NCBI RefSeq assembly: GCF_000026945.1
Contig: NC_012866.1
Location: 372,001-436,000 of the forward strand
Length of the DNA stretch: 64,000 bases
Reading direction: 5' to 3'
Source of the DNA: Candida dubliniensis CD36
Taxonomy: Eukaryota; Ascomycota; Pichiomycetes; Serinales; Debaryomycetaceae
Under the pieces are notes generated by a model. The model searched no databases. It was not told the origin of the DNA and saw nothing but the letters and a program-made list of their open reading frames with translations. Position 1 is the first letter of the stretch. The number at the start of each line of letters is the position of its first letter. The translations under genes and the position numbers were made by a program. Positions 1 to 9,309 of this stretch are shown here, one piece after another.

Positions 1-390
1 GCTTCTTTTTAGGAAAGATCCAGCAAATAATTAGACCAATTGGGAATACATCACATTCTTATAGTGAATAATGTTTCTGTATTTTTATCTTGGCTTTATT
101 GGAATACAAAAGTTTGTACAGTCGTAATATGAAACACACCTATTATTTTGTATCATTTTGTTAGACGTGTGAAGAAACGAACTTTATAATGCCAATTGGT
201 TTGGGGCCATTTCTCACCCTGTCGCAAGTAAAACAAACTGAAAAAAAAAAAAAGGTCTAACTACTACCAAGAAGTACTCTTTTTCTATTTCAAAGTTATC
301 AAAGTCCTTTACCCCCTTGATTTGTTGACTAATTCTTCAAAAACTTATTCTCGGAAAATTCCTCAACACCATTTCAATTTTTCTTTCTTA
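1..390. other. Intergenic, upstream of HOT13
   Basis: No gene is visible. The stretch is AT-rich, with a 13-base A run at about 241-253 and pyrimidine-rich sequence just before the HOT13 ATG. It presumably holds the HOT13 promoter. No end of an off-window gene could be recognised. Confidence 0.5.
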
Positions 391-756
391 ATGGCAAAAG
401 CTGAATTTCAAATCCAAAAAATATCTCCCAACACATCATTAATAGGACAATTAGTAGACAGCCATACAAGATGTGTACATTATCATACTGAGTTAGATAT
501 TATTGCCATAAAATTCAAATGTTGCAATAACTATTATCCATGTTTTAAGTGTCATCAAGAATCAACTAGCCATCAACCAGACAGACTTGATAAAAATGAC
601 AATACAACCAAGGCTGTATTTTGTGGAAACTGCATGAATGAATTGACCGTTGTTGAATATCTCAATTGTGGCTATACGTGTACTTATTGTGGTGGACAAT
701 TCAACCCTGGTTGTTCCCTACATTATGAATTATATTTCAACAATAATGACCATTGA
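391..756 (+). CDS. HOT13: Hot13-like CHY zinc-finger protein of the mitochondrial intermembrane space
   Basis: The protein has 121 aa and reads as a CHY-type zinc finger. Cys/His ligands are spread over the whole chain: C28, H30, C44, C45, C51, C54, H55, H61, the pair C78/C81, then C93, C97, C100, C108 and H111. In yeast, Hot13 (about 116 aa) helps small Tim proteins assemble and keeps the Mia40 disulfide relay zinc-free in the intermembrane space. The length and the absence of any other domain fit Hot13 better than the large CHY ubiquitin ligases. The first in-frame ATG is at 391; the reading frame is open further upstream but has no ATG there. The family call is clear; the exact orthologue is inferred. 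Confidence 0.82.
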   Translation: MAKAEFQIQKISPNTSLIGQLVDSHTRCVHYHTELDIIAIKFKCCNNYYPCFKCHQESTSHQPDRLDKNDNTTKAVFCGNCMNELTVVEYLNCGYTCTYCGGQFNPGCSLHYELYFNNNDH

Positions 757-1180
757 GAAATTTAGATGATTCATAGTCCTTTTTTTTTTTCTTTGATGGT
801 GTCACTAATGTCTGGAGTCATCTACGCCCCCTCACCCAATCATAATAGTCCGCACTACATTTAGTAATCATGCAAATATCCCCACTGCGACACAATATAG
901 TATCACGCACTACTGCTACCACCACCACCGCCCTTCGCAACAATATCTTGGCGGCAACAATTCAAGTTGTGTTTAAAAACTGAATGGAGTGCAGAGAATG
1001 CGCCTCCCTTTTTTTTTTTATATACGGCACCATTTATATATTTAAGTTTCTCTTACACTCCTTTCTCCACCATCCAACCAACCAACCAACCACCTATTCT
1101 TTTCTTATTATTTACTTAATTAATCCAATCATTTATCTTATTATACACAATTATATCAGAAGCTTTTTAATTTATCATTC
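757..1180. other. RCN1 promoter region
   Basis: The region runs from the HOT13 stop to the RCN1 ATG. It has CT-rich and CAA-rich stretches and T runs typical of Candida leaders, and one calcineurin-response-like element (listed separately). A 75-codon reading frame from 984 overlaps the RCN1 start and has no protein-like features. Confidence 0.5.
999..1006 (-). promoter_or_regulatory. Candidate calcineurin-dependent response element (Crz1 site)
   Basis: The minus strand reads GAGGCGCA, an exact match to the yeast CDRE consensus GNGGC(G/T)CA bound by the calcineurin-activated factor Crz1. It lies about 175 bp before the RCN1 ATG. In S. cerevisiae RCN1 is itself a calcineurin/Crz1 target, which forms a feedback loop. 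The match is seen directly; function is inferred. Confidence 0.55.
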
Positions 1181-1987
1181 ATGTCAACTTCACCAAAACT
1201 TTCTGAAATAACCATCCCTAAAACCTCATTAATCATATCAAACTTAAACAAGGAAGACTTTGTCAAACCATCTTCACCTTCTCAAAATTCACAATCCACG
1301 AAATTAGTCTCCAAAAACTTGGCTCTTGTTGATCAAATCAAATTGAAAGTTTTAAATTTTGAAGATGATATTGCATCTCAAATCAGTCATTGGTCAAATC
1401 TCCCATTTTTAAGTCGAGTTATTGTAATTTTCCAAAACGAAACAATAGCAAAGAAAGTATTTGAATTTTTAACTAACGAATTGGCTAAATTTGGTGATTA
1501 TTATTCATATATTAAAATCCATTTACAAGAGAATCTTTTACAGAAAAGTAAATCATCAGATAATTTAAGTGATTCTCAAAATGAAAAATTAAATGTCACT
1601 AAAAGTTTAAACAATTTTAGAAATTTCCATAATGATCCCAAAAATGAATTTACTAGTGAATATGTGGAACCAGAGCCTGCTAAGTTTAATGTATTTAATG
1701 ATTTGGCTAATTTGGGGATAGATTTGTCCCAATACAATAATGCTGAACAACTCGAGGAATTGAAACAACTGCAACAAGAAGAGGATGTCAAGAATAGCGG
1801 GAATGATAATTCCCCACCAAATATCAACCCATTGCCAGTGCAATTGGGTCGTCGGAAATCAACTACAAAGACTTTGTTTAAACCAGAATTAAAGTTGAAT
1901 ACTACTAAACCTGGTCTCCTTAGTGAGAAACAAAAAGAACAAGATTTTGTATCGTCTCCTACAATTACTTTAGATGAAACATTTTAA
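1181..1987 (+). CDS. RCN1: Calcipressin, regulator of calcineurin
   Basis: The protein has 268 aa. Residues about 40-110 form the RRM-like calcipressin core, including the hydrophobic strand LPFLSRVIVIFQNE (about 74-87). A disordered, Ser/Asn-rich and acidic linker follows. The C-terminus has a basic Arg-Arg-Lys-Ser segment and ends in SPTITLDETF, whose PTITLD resembles the PxIxIT calcineurin-docking motif found near the end of calcipressins. Rcn1 binds calcineurin and inhibits or modulates it, and so affects Ca2+, azole and stress responses. The length is normal for a fungal calcipressin. A CDRE-like site sits in the promoter. Confidence 0.85.
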   Translation: MSTSPKLSEITIPKTSLIISNLNKEDFVKPSSPSQNSQSTKLVSKNLALVDQIKLKVLNFEDDIASQISHWSNLPFLSRVIVIFQNETIAKKVFEFLTNELAKFGDYYSYIKIHLQENLLQKSKSSDNLSDSQNEKLNVTKSLNNFRNFHNDPKNEFTSEYVEPEPAKFNVFNDLANLGIDLSQYNNAEQLEELKQLQQEEDVKNSGNDNSPPNINPLPVQLGRRKSTTKTLFKPELKLNTTKPGLLSEKQKEQDFVSSPTITLDETF

Positions 1988-2206
1988 TCAAACTACTTGT
2001 TTGTTTTGTACTAGCTATATAAATACATCTATAGGAAAAGTTATAATTTGTTATCATGAGAGTAGTATATAGGTCGTGTGTATTGGATAATTGATATTGC
2101 TTTCTTTTTTTTTCTTCCGACAAAAATTCAAAGTGTTGAATTCCAACGTTGCACGTAAAAGCCATTACATTTTCAAGACCAGCCTTCCACAATCACGAAC
2201 ACCAAT

Positions 2207-3391
2207 ATGAAGTGGGTCAATTTATTAAGTTGGTCTCTGTTATTTATTTCAAGTTTCGCATTAGCTGAATCTAACTCAAAGCATAAAGATCAACGCCGTG
2301 GTCATGATGGTAATGTTTATCTATTGAGTAATGGGAAAGTGGTTTCCAATAATGATAACACTTTATTAACCAAGCATGAAGCGATGACTTATCTCGATAC
2401 ATTTTTGGAACTTGATGAGCCATATGTCAAATTGGGTGACAATGATCAATTAATTGAATTACTTAATGGATTATGGGATGTTAAAAAGACTGGATCCCCA
2501 AAAATGATTGTTAATTTCAAAGGTGAAGATTTAGATGCAACACCAATGTTTAAAACCAAACATTTACCATTAAATAAATTGATAAAAAATTTAGTTACAA
2601 GTGTACCATCTGTACAAAATTATAAATTGACACCAGAATTGAAATATGTTACTAATGATTATGAAGATAGTTCTTCATTAGTTTATCATTTCAATTATTT
2701 CACTGAAAAATTAGATTCCATTTGGAAACAGTTTAATGAAAAACATCAACAAGAAAGTAATCTGTACACACCTACAAATGATAAATTGTTTATCAATGAA
2801 TTATCTCAATTGATACATTTGGGTGAAAAAACCAACCAAAATATTGGCAATGGGAATGGTAAATATGATGTTTTCTTTTTCGAAGTATCTTCATTATTAT
2901 CAATCAAGAGAAAAATTGGCGCTTCTTCAACTACATTCATTCATGCTAAGGAAGTTATGACAGATTTATTATTGAAATTGTCTGAAACATTTGATATTGT
3001 TGTGGTTACTTTCCCTCAAATCCAAGAATTGTCACATTTAAATAAAAGAAACGCCGAATTATCAATTAAATCTTTCGAATACGGTACTCAACAGGCTTGT
3101 GAAGTCGCTACCAATAAATGCAATTCTCATGGTAAATGTAATAAAGTTGGTGATAATTGGGCTTGTCAATGTGAACCATCATTCAATAAAACTACGTCGA
3201 AAACTACTACTTGGGTTGGTCATGATTGTTCTAAAAAAGATGTTTCAGTAGAAGCAAATCTTTTCCTTTGGACAAGTATTGCCTTAGTGGTGATTTTAGT
3301 TGGTGGTATTCAATTAATGTTTGGAATTGGTAATGATCCATTACCAGGTGTGTTAGATGCAGCTACTATTCCAAAAAAGAGTAATTTGTAA
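2207..3391 (+). CDS. Vps3844-type secretory-pathway membrane protein with EGF-like module
   Basis: The protein has 394 aa. An N-terminal signal peptide (about 1-20, hydrophobic core ending ALA-ES) leads to a lumenal region of about 270 residues without a known motif. Six cysteines at about 298-341 then form an EGF-like module, followed by a transmembrane helix (about 349-371) and a short cytosolic tail. This architecture matches the fungal Vps3844/DUF3844 family, which is linked by name to vacuolar sorting; its molecular function is poorly known. The protein should sit in the ER, Golgi or vacuole membrane with most of its mass lumenal. The family call rests on the C-terminal Cys pattern next to the helix. 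Confidence 0.65.
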   Translation: MKWVNLLSWSLLFISSFALAESNSKHKDQRRGHDGNVYLLSNGKVVSNNDNTLLTKHEAMTYLDTFLELDEPYVKLGDNDQLIELLNGLWDVKKTGSPKMIVNFKGEDLDATPMFKTKHLPLNKLIKNLVTSVPSVQNYKLTPELKYVTNDYEDSSSLVYHFNYFTEKLDSIWKQFNEKHQQESNLYTPTNDKLFINELSQLIHLGEKTNQNIGNGNGKYDVFFFEVSSLLSIKRKIGASSTTFIHAKEVMTDLLLKLSETFDIVVVTFPQIQELSHLNKRNAELSIKSFEYGTQQACEVATNKCNSHGKCNKVGDNWACQCEPSFNKTTSKTTTWVGHDCSKKDVSVEANLFLWTSIALVVILVGGIQLMFGIGNDPLPGVLDAATIPKKSNL

Positions 3392-3828
3392 ATGACAGAA
3401 ACAACCAAAGAAATGTAGACTGTAGCATATTGTTTATATTCATTTAAATTAAGTTAAAACTAAAAAAAAATAAAACATAAAAATACTATTTTGATGAAGA
3501 AGATCTTTGATTTTACTGTATTTATTTATCGTGATCTGGACAAATTGCCTCTTTTGGTAATCTGAGAAGTGATTCATAAATCACCAGTTTTATATGAGTG
3601 TAATCACCACCTACTTGAAGCGAGCAGAAAAAAAAAAAAAAAATCAGAGTGAAAATAAAAATAGAAGATCAAGCAATTGAATTATAATAAGGGGGGGTGA
3701 TAATAATAAACATCAACACATTCTCCTCCTTCTCAACTTTCAAAAAGATTACACGTTTCGTTTTTCCATTTAAATATCTTCCCTTTTTTTTTCAAGTTTT
3801 TCATCAAACTATATCAATTAAGTTAGTC
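3392..3828. other. Intergenic, upstream of ERV2
   Basis: This is the stretch between the Vps3844-like gene and ERV2. It has A runs (a 17-base run near 3626), a G7 run at 3691-3697 and CT-rich leader sequence. The ERV2 frame stays open upstream to 3697, but only from a GTG, so this part is taken as leader. Confidence 0.5.
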
Positions 3829-4575
3829 ATGATATTCATTAGAAGATCATTGTTTTCAGCATTAACTTTGGTTGGTATTATTGGGGTGATTTATTTCATG
3901 AGTAATTCCTCAAACACGATTGAAACTTCCATAAATAATATTTCCTCATTGACAAAAGATGATCTTTTACCAAAATTCAACCAGCAGCCTCAACAGCAGC
4001 AACAGCAACTTTCTCAACCAGCACCGAATAAACCATTAGAAGAAATTGATACCGATGAATCAGTAGAACAAGAACCACCAAAAGGAAAAGAAAGTGATAA
4101 TGTACTTCAGAATAAGGAAAAGTTCACTGATATACCATTCATGCCAAAAATGGCTAATGAAACATTGAAAGCTCAATTAGGTAATGCATCATGGAAATTA
4201 TTCCATACCATTTTAGCAAGATATCCTGATGAACCAACAGATCAAGAACGTAGTACTTTAGAAAATTATATTTATTTATTTGCTCAAGTTTATCCTTGTG
4301 GAGATTGTGCTAGACATTTCACTAAATTATTAGCTAAATATCCCCCACAAACGAAAAATCGGAAAACTGCCGCATTATGGGGATGTTATGTTCATAATAT
4401 TGTTAATGAAAAATTACATAAACCAGAATATGATTGTACAACAATTTTAGAAGATTATGATTGTGGATGTGGTGATGATGAAAAGGAAAAAGATTATACT
4501 TTGAAAGGAGAATCAATGGATCATTTAAGACAAATCAAAATTGATTCCAAAAAAGATAAACAAAGAGGTGGATAA
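3829..4575 (+). CDS. ERV2: FAD-linked sulfhydryl oxidase of the ER, Erv2 type
   Basis: The protein has 248 aa from the first ATG. A single N-terminal signal-anchor helix (about 8-25) is followed by a Gln/Pro-rich linker and the Erv/ALR fold (about 110-225). The active-site CxxC is C157-G-D-C160, preceded by the FAD-contacting W..FH region. The C-terminal shuttle pair is C212-G-C214, the same CGC arrangement as Erv2. Erv2 oxidises protein disulfide isomerase in the ER lumen using O2. The N-terminal anchor and C-terminal CGC separate it from mitochondrial Erv1, whose shuttle cysteines are N-terminal. It is longer than S. cerevisiae Erv2 (196 aa) because of the linker. It is convergent with STE18, with 95 bp between the stop codons. 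Confidence 0.88.
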   Translation: MIFIRRSLFSALTLVGIIGVIYFMSNSSNTIETSINNISSLTKDDLLPKFNQQPQQQQQQLSQPAPNKPLEEIDTDESVEQEPPKGKESDNVLQNKEKFTDIPFMPKMANETLKAQLGNASWKLFHTILARYPDEPTDQERSTLENYIYLFAQVYPCGDCARHFTKLLAKYPPQTKNRKTAALWGCYVHNIVNEKLHKPEYDCTTILEDYDCGCGDDEKEKDYTLKGESMDHLRQIKIDSKKDKQRGG

Positions 4576-4670
4576 ATAAATGAATAAGTGTATATGTATA
4601 TAAATATATATGTATGTAATTACTTTCTTATGAATTGATTACTTGGAGGAATATTTGGAAACTTTGTTGT

Positions 4671-5007
4671 TCAAACAATTGTACAACAACCTACTGTAGC
4701 TTGAGTTGAATTGCGTGCATTTCTCAACTGTTTATATTTGGCAAACCTGTTCTGATCTGGAGGTAAACTCCAATTATAAGGAATTAAATAGTCAGGAGTT
4801 TCTTCAACATAATTGATAATTCTGAAATGATTAAGATGTTAGTATTTTTTGTTGAAACAGAATTTGAGTTAATTTCAATACATACAAGCCACTAGCAGTA
4901 GAAGCAGGAATTCTTTCACGTTGTAAAGCAAGTTTTAATCGATTAGTTAGTTCTTGGATTCTTTTTAATCTGATCACTTGTATTTGATACTCAATTTGTT
5001 CATTCAT
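4671..5007 (-). CDS. STE18: Heterotrimeric G-protein gamma subunit, spliced
   Basis: The coding sequence is complement(join(4671..4821,4886..5007)), encoding 90 aa. Exon 1 gives 40 codons plus two bases, and exon 2 completes a Leu codon and 49 more. The protein starts with a G-gamma helix rich in Lys/Arg/Leu (IRLKRIQELTNRLKLAL), continues with the conserved TPDYLIP-N-W..PPDQNRF segment, and ends GCCTIV, a farnesylation CaaX box (CTIV) next to a palmitoylatable Cys, as in Ste18. With Ste4 it would form the beta-gamma dimer that transmits the mating-pheromone signal. The upstream frame meets a stop before any other ATG. Neither exon stands out as a long reading frame, so the gene is easily missed. 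Confidence 0.93.
4822..4885 (-). other. STE18: STE18 spliceosomal intron, 64 bp
   Basis: Read on the minus strand, the intron starts GTATGT (4885-4880), has a perfect TACTAAC branch point (4844-4838) and ends TTTCAG (AG at 4823-4822). It is a phase 2 intron. Splicing is required to join the gamma-subunit helix to the CaaX-bearing half. Confidence 0.93.
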
Positions 5008-5204
5008 TTGTTGTTGTTGTGGTGGTGGTGGTGGTTTATTTGAGGATTTTGAAACACAAATCTTTCGTGTTAATTTTTACATCAAAAAAAAAAAACCCAT
5101 ACACATACACCAATTATTAACCATAAAAATGATTTGCACGATAGTATAAAAATATTTATTAATAAGATGTCCCATAACATTTCTTCAATCCCTCTTGCTT
5201 TTAT

Positions 5205-5879
5205 TTACACAAAGAATAAAAATAATATACAAATAGCTATAACTGAAGCCAATATCAATGTATCTCTTTTTCTCCTAGTATTAATCTTACTAATCAACAC
5301 ATTCAACCCAGGGATATTCTGCATAGTGCTCGCTACTTGCAGTTGAGCATTATTCAAATATTGACGTTGATTCAATAATTCATCTCTTGTAGCAAATGCC
5401 CCTTGTAACAATCTATCAGCTATTGAATTGACATTATTCACTCGCTCACTTTCTTCTAAAATATATGCATTACCATCCAAATTTCTTTGCTGTTTATGAT
5501 GATTTATATCTCGATGAACATTGAATAATAAATTATTTTTATTTCTTTCATCTTCAATATTATTAATGATTTTCGTGAATGATAAATTATCATCATTTAA
5601 TTTCTCTTTATGACGAGTCAATTGTTGCAATTTTGATGTGGATAAATTCGGTTCTACTTCACTAATACGATTTAATTTCAGAATTATGGCATCTCTTTTC
5701 TGGAAAATTTCTTCTATTTGTTGTCTTATAGTGATTTCCTCTTGAGTTATATCTAAAGATTGTGATTGATTTTGTTGCTGTTGTTGTTGAAATTGGGAAA
5801 ATTTCGATAGTAATTGTTCGGTTTGCTTTTCCAAACTTAATGCTCGCGACCTTGTTTGTGTAAATGTGGATGAAGACAT
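5205..5879 (-). CDS. GOS1: Golgi v-SNARE Gos1 (GS28 family)
   Basis: The protein has 224 aa, like S. cerevisiae Gos1 (223 aa). An N-terminal helical region begins with a short Ser/Thr segment and TRSRALSLEKQTEQLL, followed by a Gln tract at about 30-40. A coiled-coil SNARE motif lies at about 140-200, and a C-terminal transmembrane anchor (about 205-224) ends VIAICILFLFFV. Gos1 works with Sed5, Ykt6 and Sft1 in intra-Golgi and retrograde transport. It is tail-anchored, with no signal peptide. The ATG is the first in frame, at 5879-5877. Confidence 0.9.
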   Translation of the reverse strand: MSSSTFTQTRSRALSLEKQTEQLLSKFSQFQQQQQQNQSQSLDITQEEITIRQQIEEIFQKRDAIILKLNRISEVEPNLSTSKLQQLTRHKEKLNDDNLSFTKIINNIEDERNKNNLLFNVHRDINHHKQQRNLDGNAYILEESERVNNVNSIADRLLQGAFATRDELLNQRQYLNNAQLQVASTMQNIPGLNVLISKINTRRKRDTLILASVIAICILFLFFV

Positions 5880-6561
5880 GAGCTAAATAAAAAACTGGAC
5901 GGGTGGGGTGATAGATGGAACTAAGATATAGATCAAGGGATAGCCCAAATTGTGTTTGTCCTGGTTTCGACTTGATTTTTTTTTTTTTTTTTTTTTTTTC
6001 GTTTGTTACTGGGTGGGTTTTAATCGCTGGTGGGTGAGACATTCATTGTTAGTATACACCGATTATTCGTGAGAATTAGTCCTAGTACACGATCAATTAT
6101 ATTTGTAATAAACAAGAAACAGAGTAAATGAAGTTATACGCCCACTAAATGTCTCTATTGAAGCTCGCTCTCTATGTAGAAAATATCCTAAATATCTTTC
6201 TTTTCTCTTTCTTTTATACTAATTCCTGGCTCTCGATGAGTTCAAATTTTTCACTATTGTTGATCTAATACGCAAGACTATATCAAGGTGCTATTTCCCT
6301 GACACAAACGTCGCATAAACCAACATTCATTGTAGCTCGTCTATATGCAGGATGTCGACACATGTCCAACCAACCCAGACTTTAGCCAACTACATTTCTA
6401 CAAACTAAATTGTACGTATAAAGAGTATTTCTTTGTATTGGGAGTGAGATGTATTTACTTAGGGGAATATTGGCCTGAATAAAAATTGTTGGTAATAAAT
6501 TTGACCCTTTTTTTTTGGATGCGGCAACTCTGCGCCAATAGCAAGCTCCATATTAGTAAAA
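5880..6561. other. Divergent intergenic region, GOS1/MCP1
   Basis: This is a shared upstream region. It contains a long T run (about 23 bases near 5977-5999), which is A-rich leader on the GOS1 strand. A TACTAAC heptamer occurs on the minus strand (6055-6049), but no GTATGT-like donor is visible above it, so no intron is proposed. Nothing else was recognised. Confidence 0.45.
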
Positions 6562-7527
6562 ATGAACCACGTAAAAAACAAGCACCAGCAGCAGCACCAA
6601 ACCCATTTAATCTCATCCCTAATTTCAGAATCATCTACAATGTCACAAGAAGATTTGCTAACTAGGGTAACTCCGCTCCCATTAGATGAAATTGAAGACA
6701 CGACTCCTATTATACCGAAAAGGAAACATTGGCTAGTCCCCACATTGTATCGAATTCAAAAATATAGTGCATATTCATTTATTTCATTTTTAGGTATCCA
6801 TGCCACTTCTGTTATACTTGTCCCCATTTTACCTATTGACCAACTGATTAAAGATGAAGTTTTTGCAATGGCCAAAGAGATTTATCAATCAGTACCATTT
6901 TATGAACCAATATGTATTATCGGATCAGTCACGGCTCATGTAATTGCTGGTATTAGTATAAGAATATACAAGAAATATTTCCAGAAGAAACCACAACCGC
7001 ATCATATGTACAATGGCAAGTCTAGTCCAATAACAAATAAACTCGAGGATCATGATGATGATATTGGATTTGGTGGTATTTCTAATTTGTTTGGTTTAGG
7101 ATATCGTAAATCATTTACGGTTCAATTTGGGATGACTCCATTACAATTTTCTGGTTATGTATTGATTCCGTTTTTCATATATCACATGTATAAGTTCAGA
7201 TATGTACCATGGATTAATGATGGTGATAGTTCTTTAATCAATCTTGAATACATTTCCTATGTGCTTAACTTAAAGCATCCAATGTGGAACATTTTTGCCT
7301 TGGGGACATTGATATATGCCATGAGTTATCATGGAACTAATGGATTAATGAAATTGAAAGGTAAATATTCTAAAGCGTGGAAAAAGATCGGATTAACAAT
7401 TGTTAATGGATTATCTTTACTTGGATGGGTTAGCGTGTACTTGTTTAAAAGTAATGTTGATGTTATTGACGTTAATGGATTTTTGGGTAAATCTTTTACA
7501 AAATACATAAGGTCGTTTTGGTTGTAA
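6562..7527 (+). CDS. MCP1: Mitochondrial outer-membrane protein Mcp1 (DUF1691)
   Basis: The protein has 321 aa. Five hydrophobic segments lie at about 70-92, 118-140, 193-215, 240-262 and 278-300. Histidines recur inside or beside them (GIHATS, TAHVIAG, YHMYKFR, SYHGTNG), giving the cytochrome-b-like look of the DUF1691 family. In S. cerevisiae Mcp1 (Mdm10-complementing protein) lies in the mitochondrial outer membrane, recruits Vps13 and supports lipid homeostasis when ER-mitochondria contacts fail. The ATG at 6562 is used; a second ATG at 6640 would drop a His/Gln-rich 26-residue lead and is an alternative. It is convergent with ISU1. Finding it beside an ISU gene and a HER1-type gene echoes S. 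cerevisiae chromosome XV. Confidence 0.8.
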   Translation: MNHVKNKHQQQHQTHLISSLISESSTMSQEDLLTRVTPLPLDEIEDTTPIIPKRKHWLVPTLYRIQKYSAYSFISFLGIHATSVILVPILPIDQLIKDEVFAMAKEIYQSVPFYEPICIIGSVTAHVIAGISIRIYKKYFQKKPQPHHMYNGKSSPITNKLEDHDDDIGFGGISNLFGLGYRKSFTVQFGMTPLQFSGYVLIPFFIYHMYKFRYVPWINDGDSSLINLEYISYVLNLKHPMWNIFALGTLIYAMSYHGTNGLMKLKGKYSKAWKKIGLTIVNGLSLLGWVSVYLFKSNVDVIDVNGFLGKSFTKYIRSFWL

Positions 7528-8116
7528 ATAAACATTCTACCTTAAAATGAAGAGGGAAACGGTTGCCGAGTTAGTACCAGTCAATTAAAAAAAATAGTTA
7601 TACATCCGTTTATGGTTTGTATTTAAACCAATTATTTATAGTACCCAGACTGACTGTCAATTGGTGAATTGATTTTGAAGTACAATGAATTTGCCTGTAG
7701 ATAAAGAGTGAGAGGTCCATGGATTTATGGCCTTCTCGATGGCTCCAACCATATACCCAAGACCATTCTCTACCCTCAATCTCATCGGCACTCACTCAAA
7801 AAGCATCAATCGTATAGAAAAATGAATGCCATACCTCTGGTATCCCAGTGTAGGTCATAACAACGATCGTGCATGTATGTATGCATGTCAAAACAATCGG
7901 ATTCACCGCGACCGGGGACAGCCAAGACGATTATTGGCTGGTCTGGCCATTGCACAAACTTGTTATGCCAACTTTAAGCAGGCACAATCTCAGAAGCCAC
8001 ATCAAGTCTAACATAACTTTCCCTTAATATGAGATCCTACATTACGTATATTTCAGAAAAAGAAAAAAAAAAAAATCTTTCATTAGTTAACAATAAATAT
8101 AAAATGACCTAAAATA
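7528..8116. other. Convergent intergenic region, MCP1/ISU1
   Basis: This holds the two 3' flanks. Open frames here (for example 7826-8011 on + and 7610-7795 on -) are about 60 codons, lack family features and are judged chance. No RNA gene was recognised. Confidence 0.45.
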
Positions 8117-8677
8117 TTAAGCAGTGGCAGCAGTGGCAGCGGCACTAGCATTTGAGCTTGAAACAGTTGAAGCAGCAGTAGCACCCAAAGTAGTTGTTTT
8201 CCTCTTTGATTGGTAATCTTTGACTGCAGCCTTTATAGCATCTTCAGCCAACATAGAGCAATGTAATTTGACTGGTGGCAAACTCAACTCTTTAGCAATT
8301 AAAGTGTTTTTAATATCCAAGGCTTCATCAAGAGTTTTACCTCTAATCAATTCTGTAGCATATGAAGAAGAAGCAATGGCCGACCCACATCCGAATGTTT
8401 TGAATTTAACATCCTTGATTTTCCCCGTTTCTTCATCAACCTGTATTTGTAATCTCATCACATCTCCACAAGCTGGTGCACCAACTAAACCAGTACCGAC
8501 ATCGGAAGACTCTTTATTGAGTGAACCCACATTTCTTGGGTTTTCATAATGATCTATGACTTTCTCATGGTATGATCTGGTGAATGTTGACGTTGGAATG
8601 GACAATCTTGGAACAAGAACTCTTGATTGTTGGGTTAAAATTCTTCTTGTGGTAGGTAAAATCGTTCTGGTAAACAT
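8117..8677 (-). CDS. ISU1: Mitochondrial iron-sulfur cluster scaffold
   Basis: The protein has 186 aa. An Arg/Ser/Thr-rich presequence (about 1-35) ends near RSYHEKVIDHYENPRNVG, the usual start of mature IscU. The three cluster-binding cysteines are present in GAPACGD, FGCGSAIASS and VKLHCSML. The LPPVK motif bound by the Hsp70 Ssq1 precedes the third Cys. Isu1 receives sulfur from Nfs1 and iron with frataxin, and passes [2Fe-2S] clusters on via Jac1/Ssq1. After the conserved core there is an Ala/Ser/Thr tail of about 30 residues, absent from typical Isu proteins. A CCAAT box occurs upstream at 8770-8774; HAP-type control by iron would fit but is not shown. Confidence 0.95.
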   Translation of the reverse strand: MFTRTILPTTRRILTQQSRVLVPRLSIPTSTFTRSYHEKVIDHYENPRNVGSLNKESSDVGTGLVGAPACGDVMRLQIQVDEETGKIKDVKFKTFGCGSAIASSSYATELIRGKTLDEALDIKNTLIAKELSLPPVKLHCSMLAEDAIKAAVKDYQSKRKTTTLGATAASTVSSSNASAAATAATA

Positions 8678-9309
8678 TGTGTGAGTCTATTGTCGATGAT
8701 ATATAATATATAAATAAATAAGTTGATTGATTGATTAATAAATAAATAATGAATGGTAGGATATAATGACCAATAAGTTAATATATAATTGAATTAACGG
8801 GAAAAAAAAAAGTGAAAGGAAAGATTAATTGAATAAATTTGGTTTAAAAACTAAAATTTTCAAACTATTAAATACAACTTTTAATTAGAGAAAAGAGATT
8901 ATTAATCCTACTGCGATTCTATTTTCTTTTCCTTCCTTTTTTTTTTTTTTTTTCCCTCTTTTTTTTTTGCTTTTTGCTTTTTTGGTTTAGGCCGGTGATA
9001 ATAAAACAGCTTTATATGCAGACTCATATAAAAATTATCTTCTTTCTATGGAGGAAGTTTGTGCTTTTTTGTATGTGCGTGTGAAAGAGAATGACTAAAC
9101 TATTGTTTCTGGAGCAATTCCCAAATTACACGACCACATGTTATCTGTAAAATCTACAAAGTATGGAAGAGCGGGATGAGGAGAAAGGAAAGAAGAAAAG
9201 CCCCGAAAAAAAAAAAAAAATACTAATGTTGTGCGTCGGATCCGAAAATGGACAATATATGAATGGATGAATGACCAAACATATCTAGTGTTTGTGAGTG
9301 CATGTGCGG

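Noticed and set aside
984..1211. 75-codon ATG frame upstream of RCN1
   Set aside because: It overlaps the RCN1 start, is dominated by Phe/Ile/Tyr from T-rich leader DNA, and matches no family.
5662..6042. 126-codon minus frame overlapping GOS1
   Set aside because: It is a shadow frame of GOS1 extended through a poly-A leader (Lys run) and does not look like a protein.
6049..6055. TACTAAC branch-point heptamer on the minus strand upstream of GOS1
   Set aside because: No GTATGT-like donor is found on the minus strand above it within 500 bp, and GOS1 is complete without an extra exon.
7826..8011. 61-codon + frame between MCP1 and ISU1
   Set aside because: Short, in a convergent 3' region, with no recognisable motif and no neighbour context.
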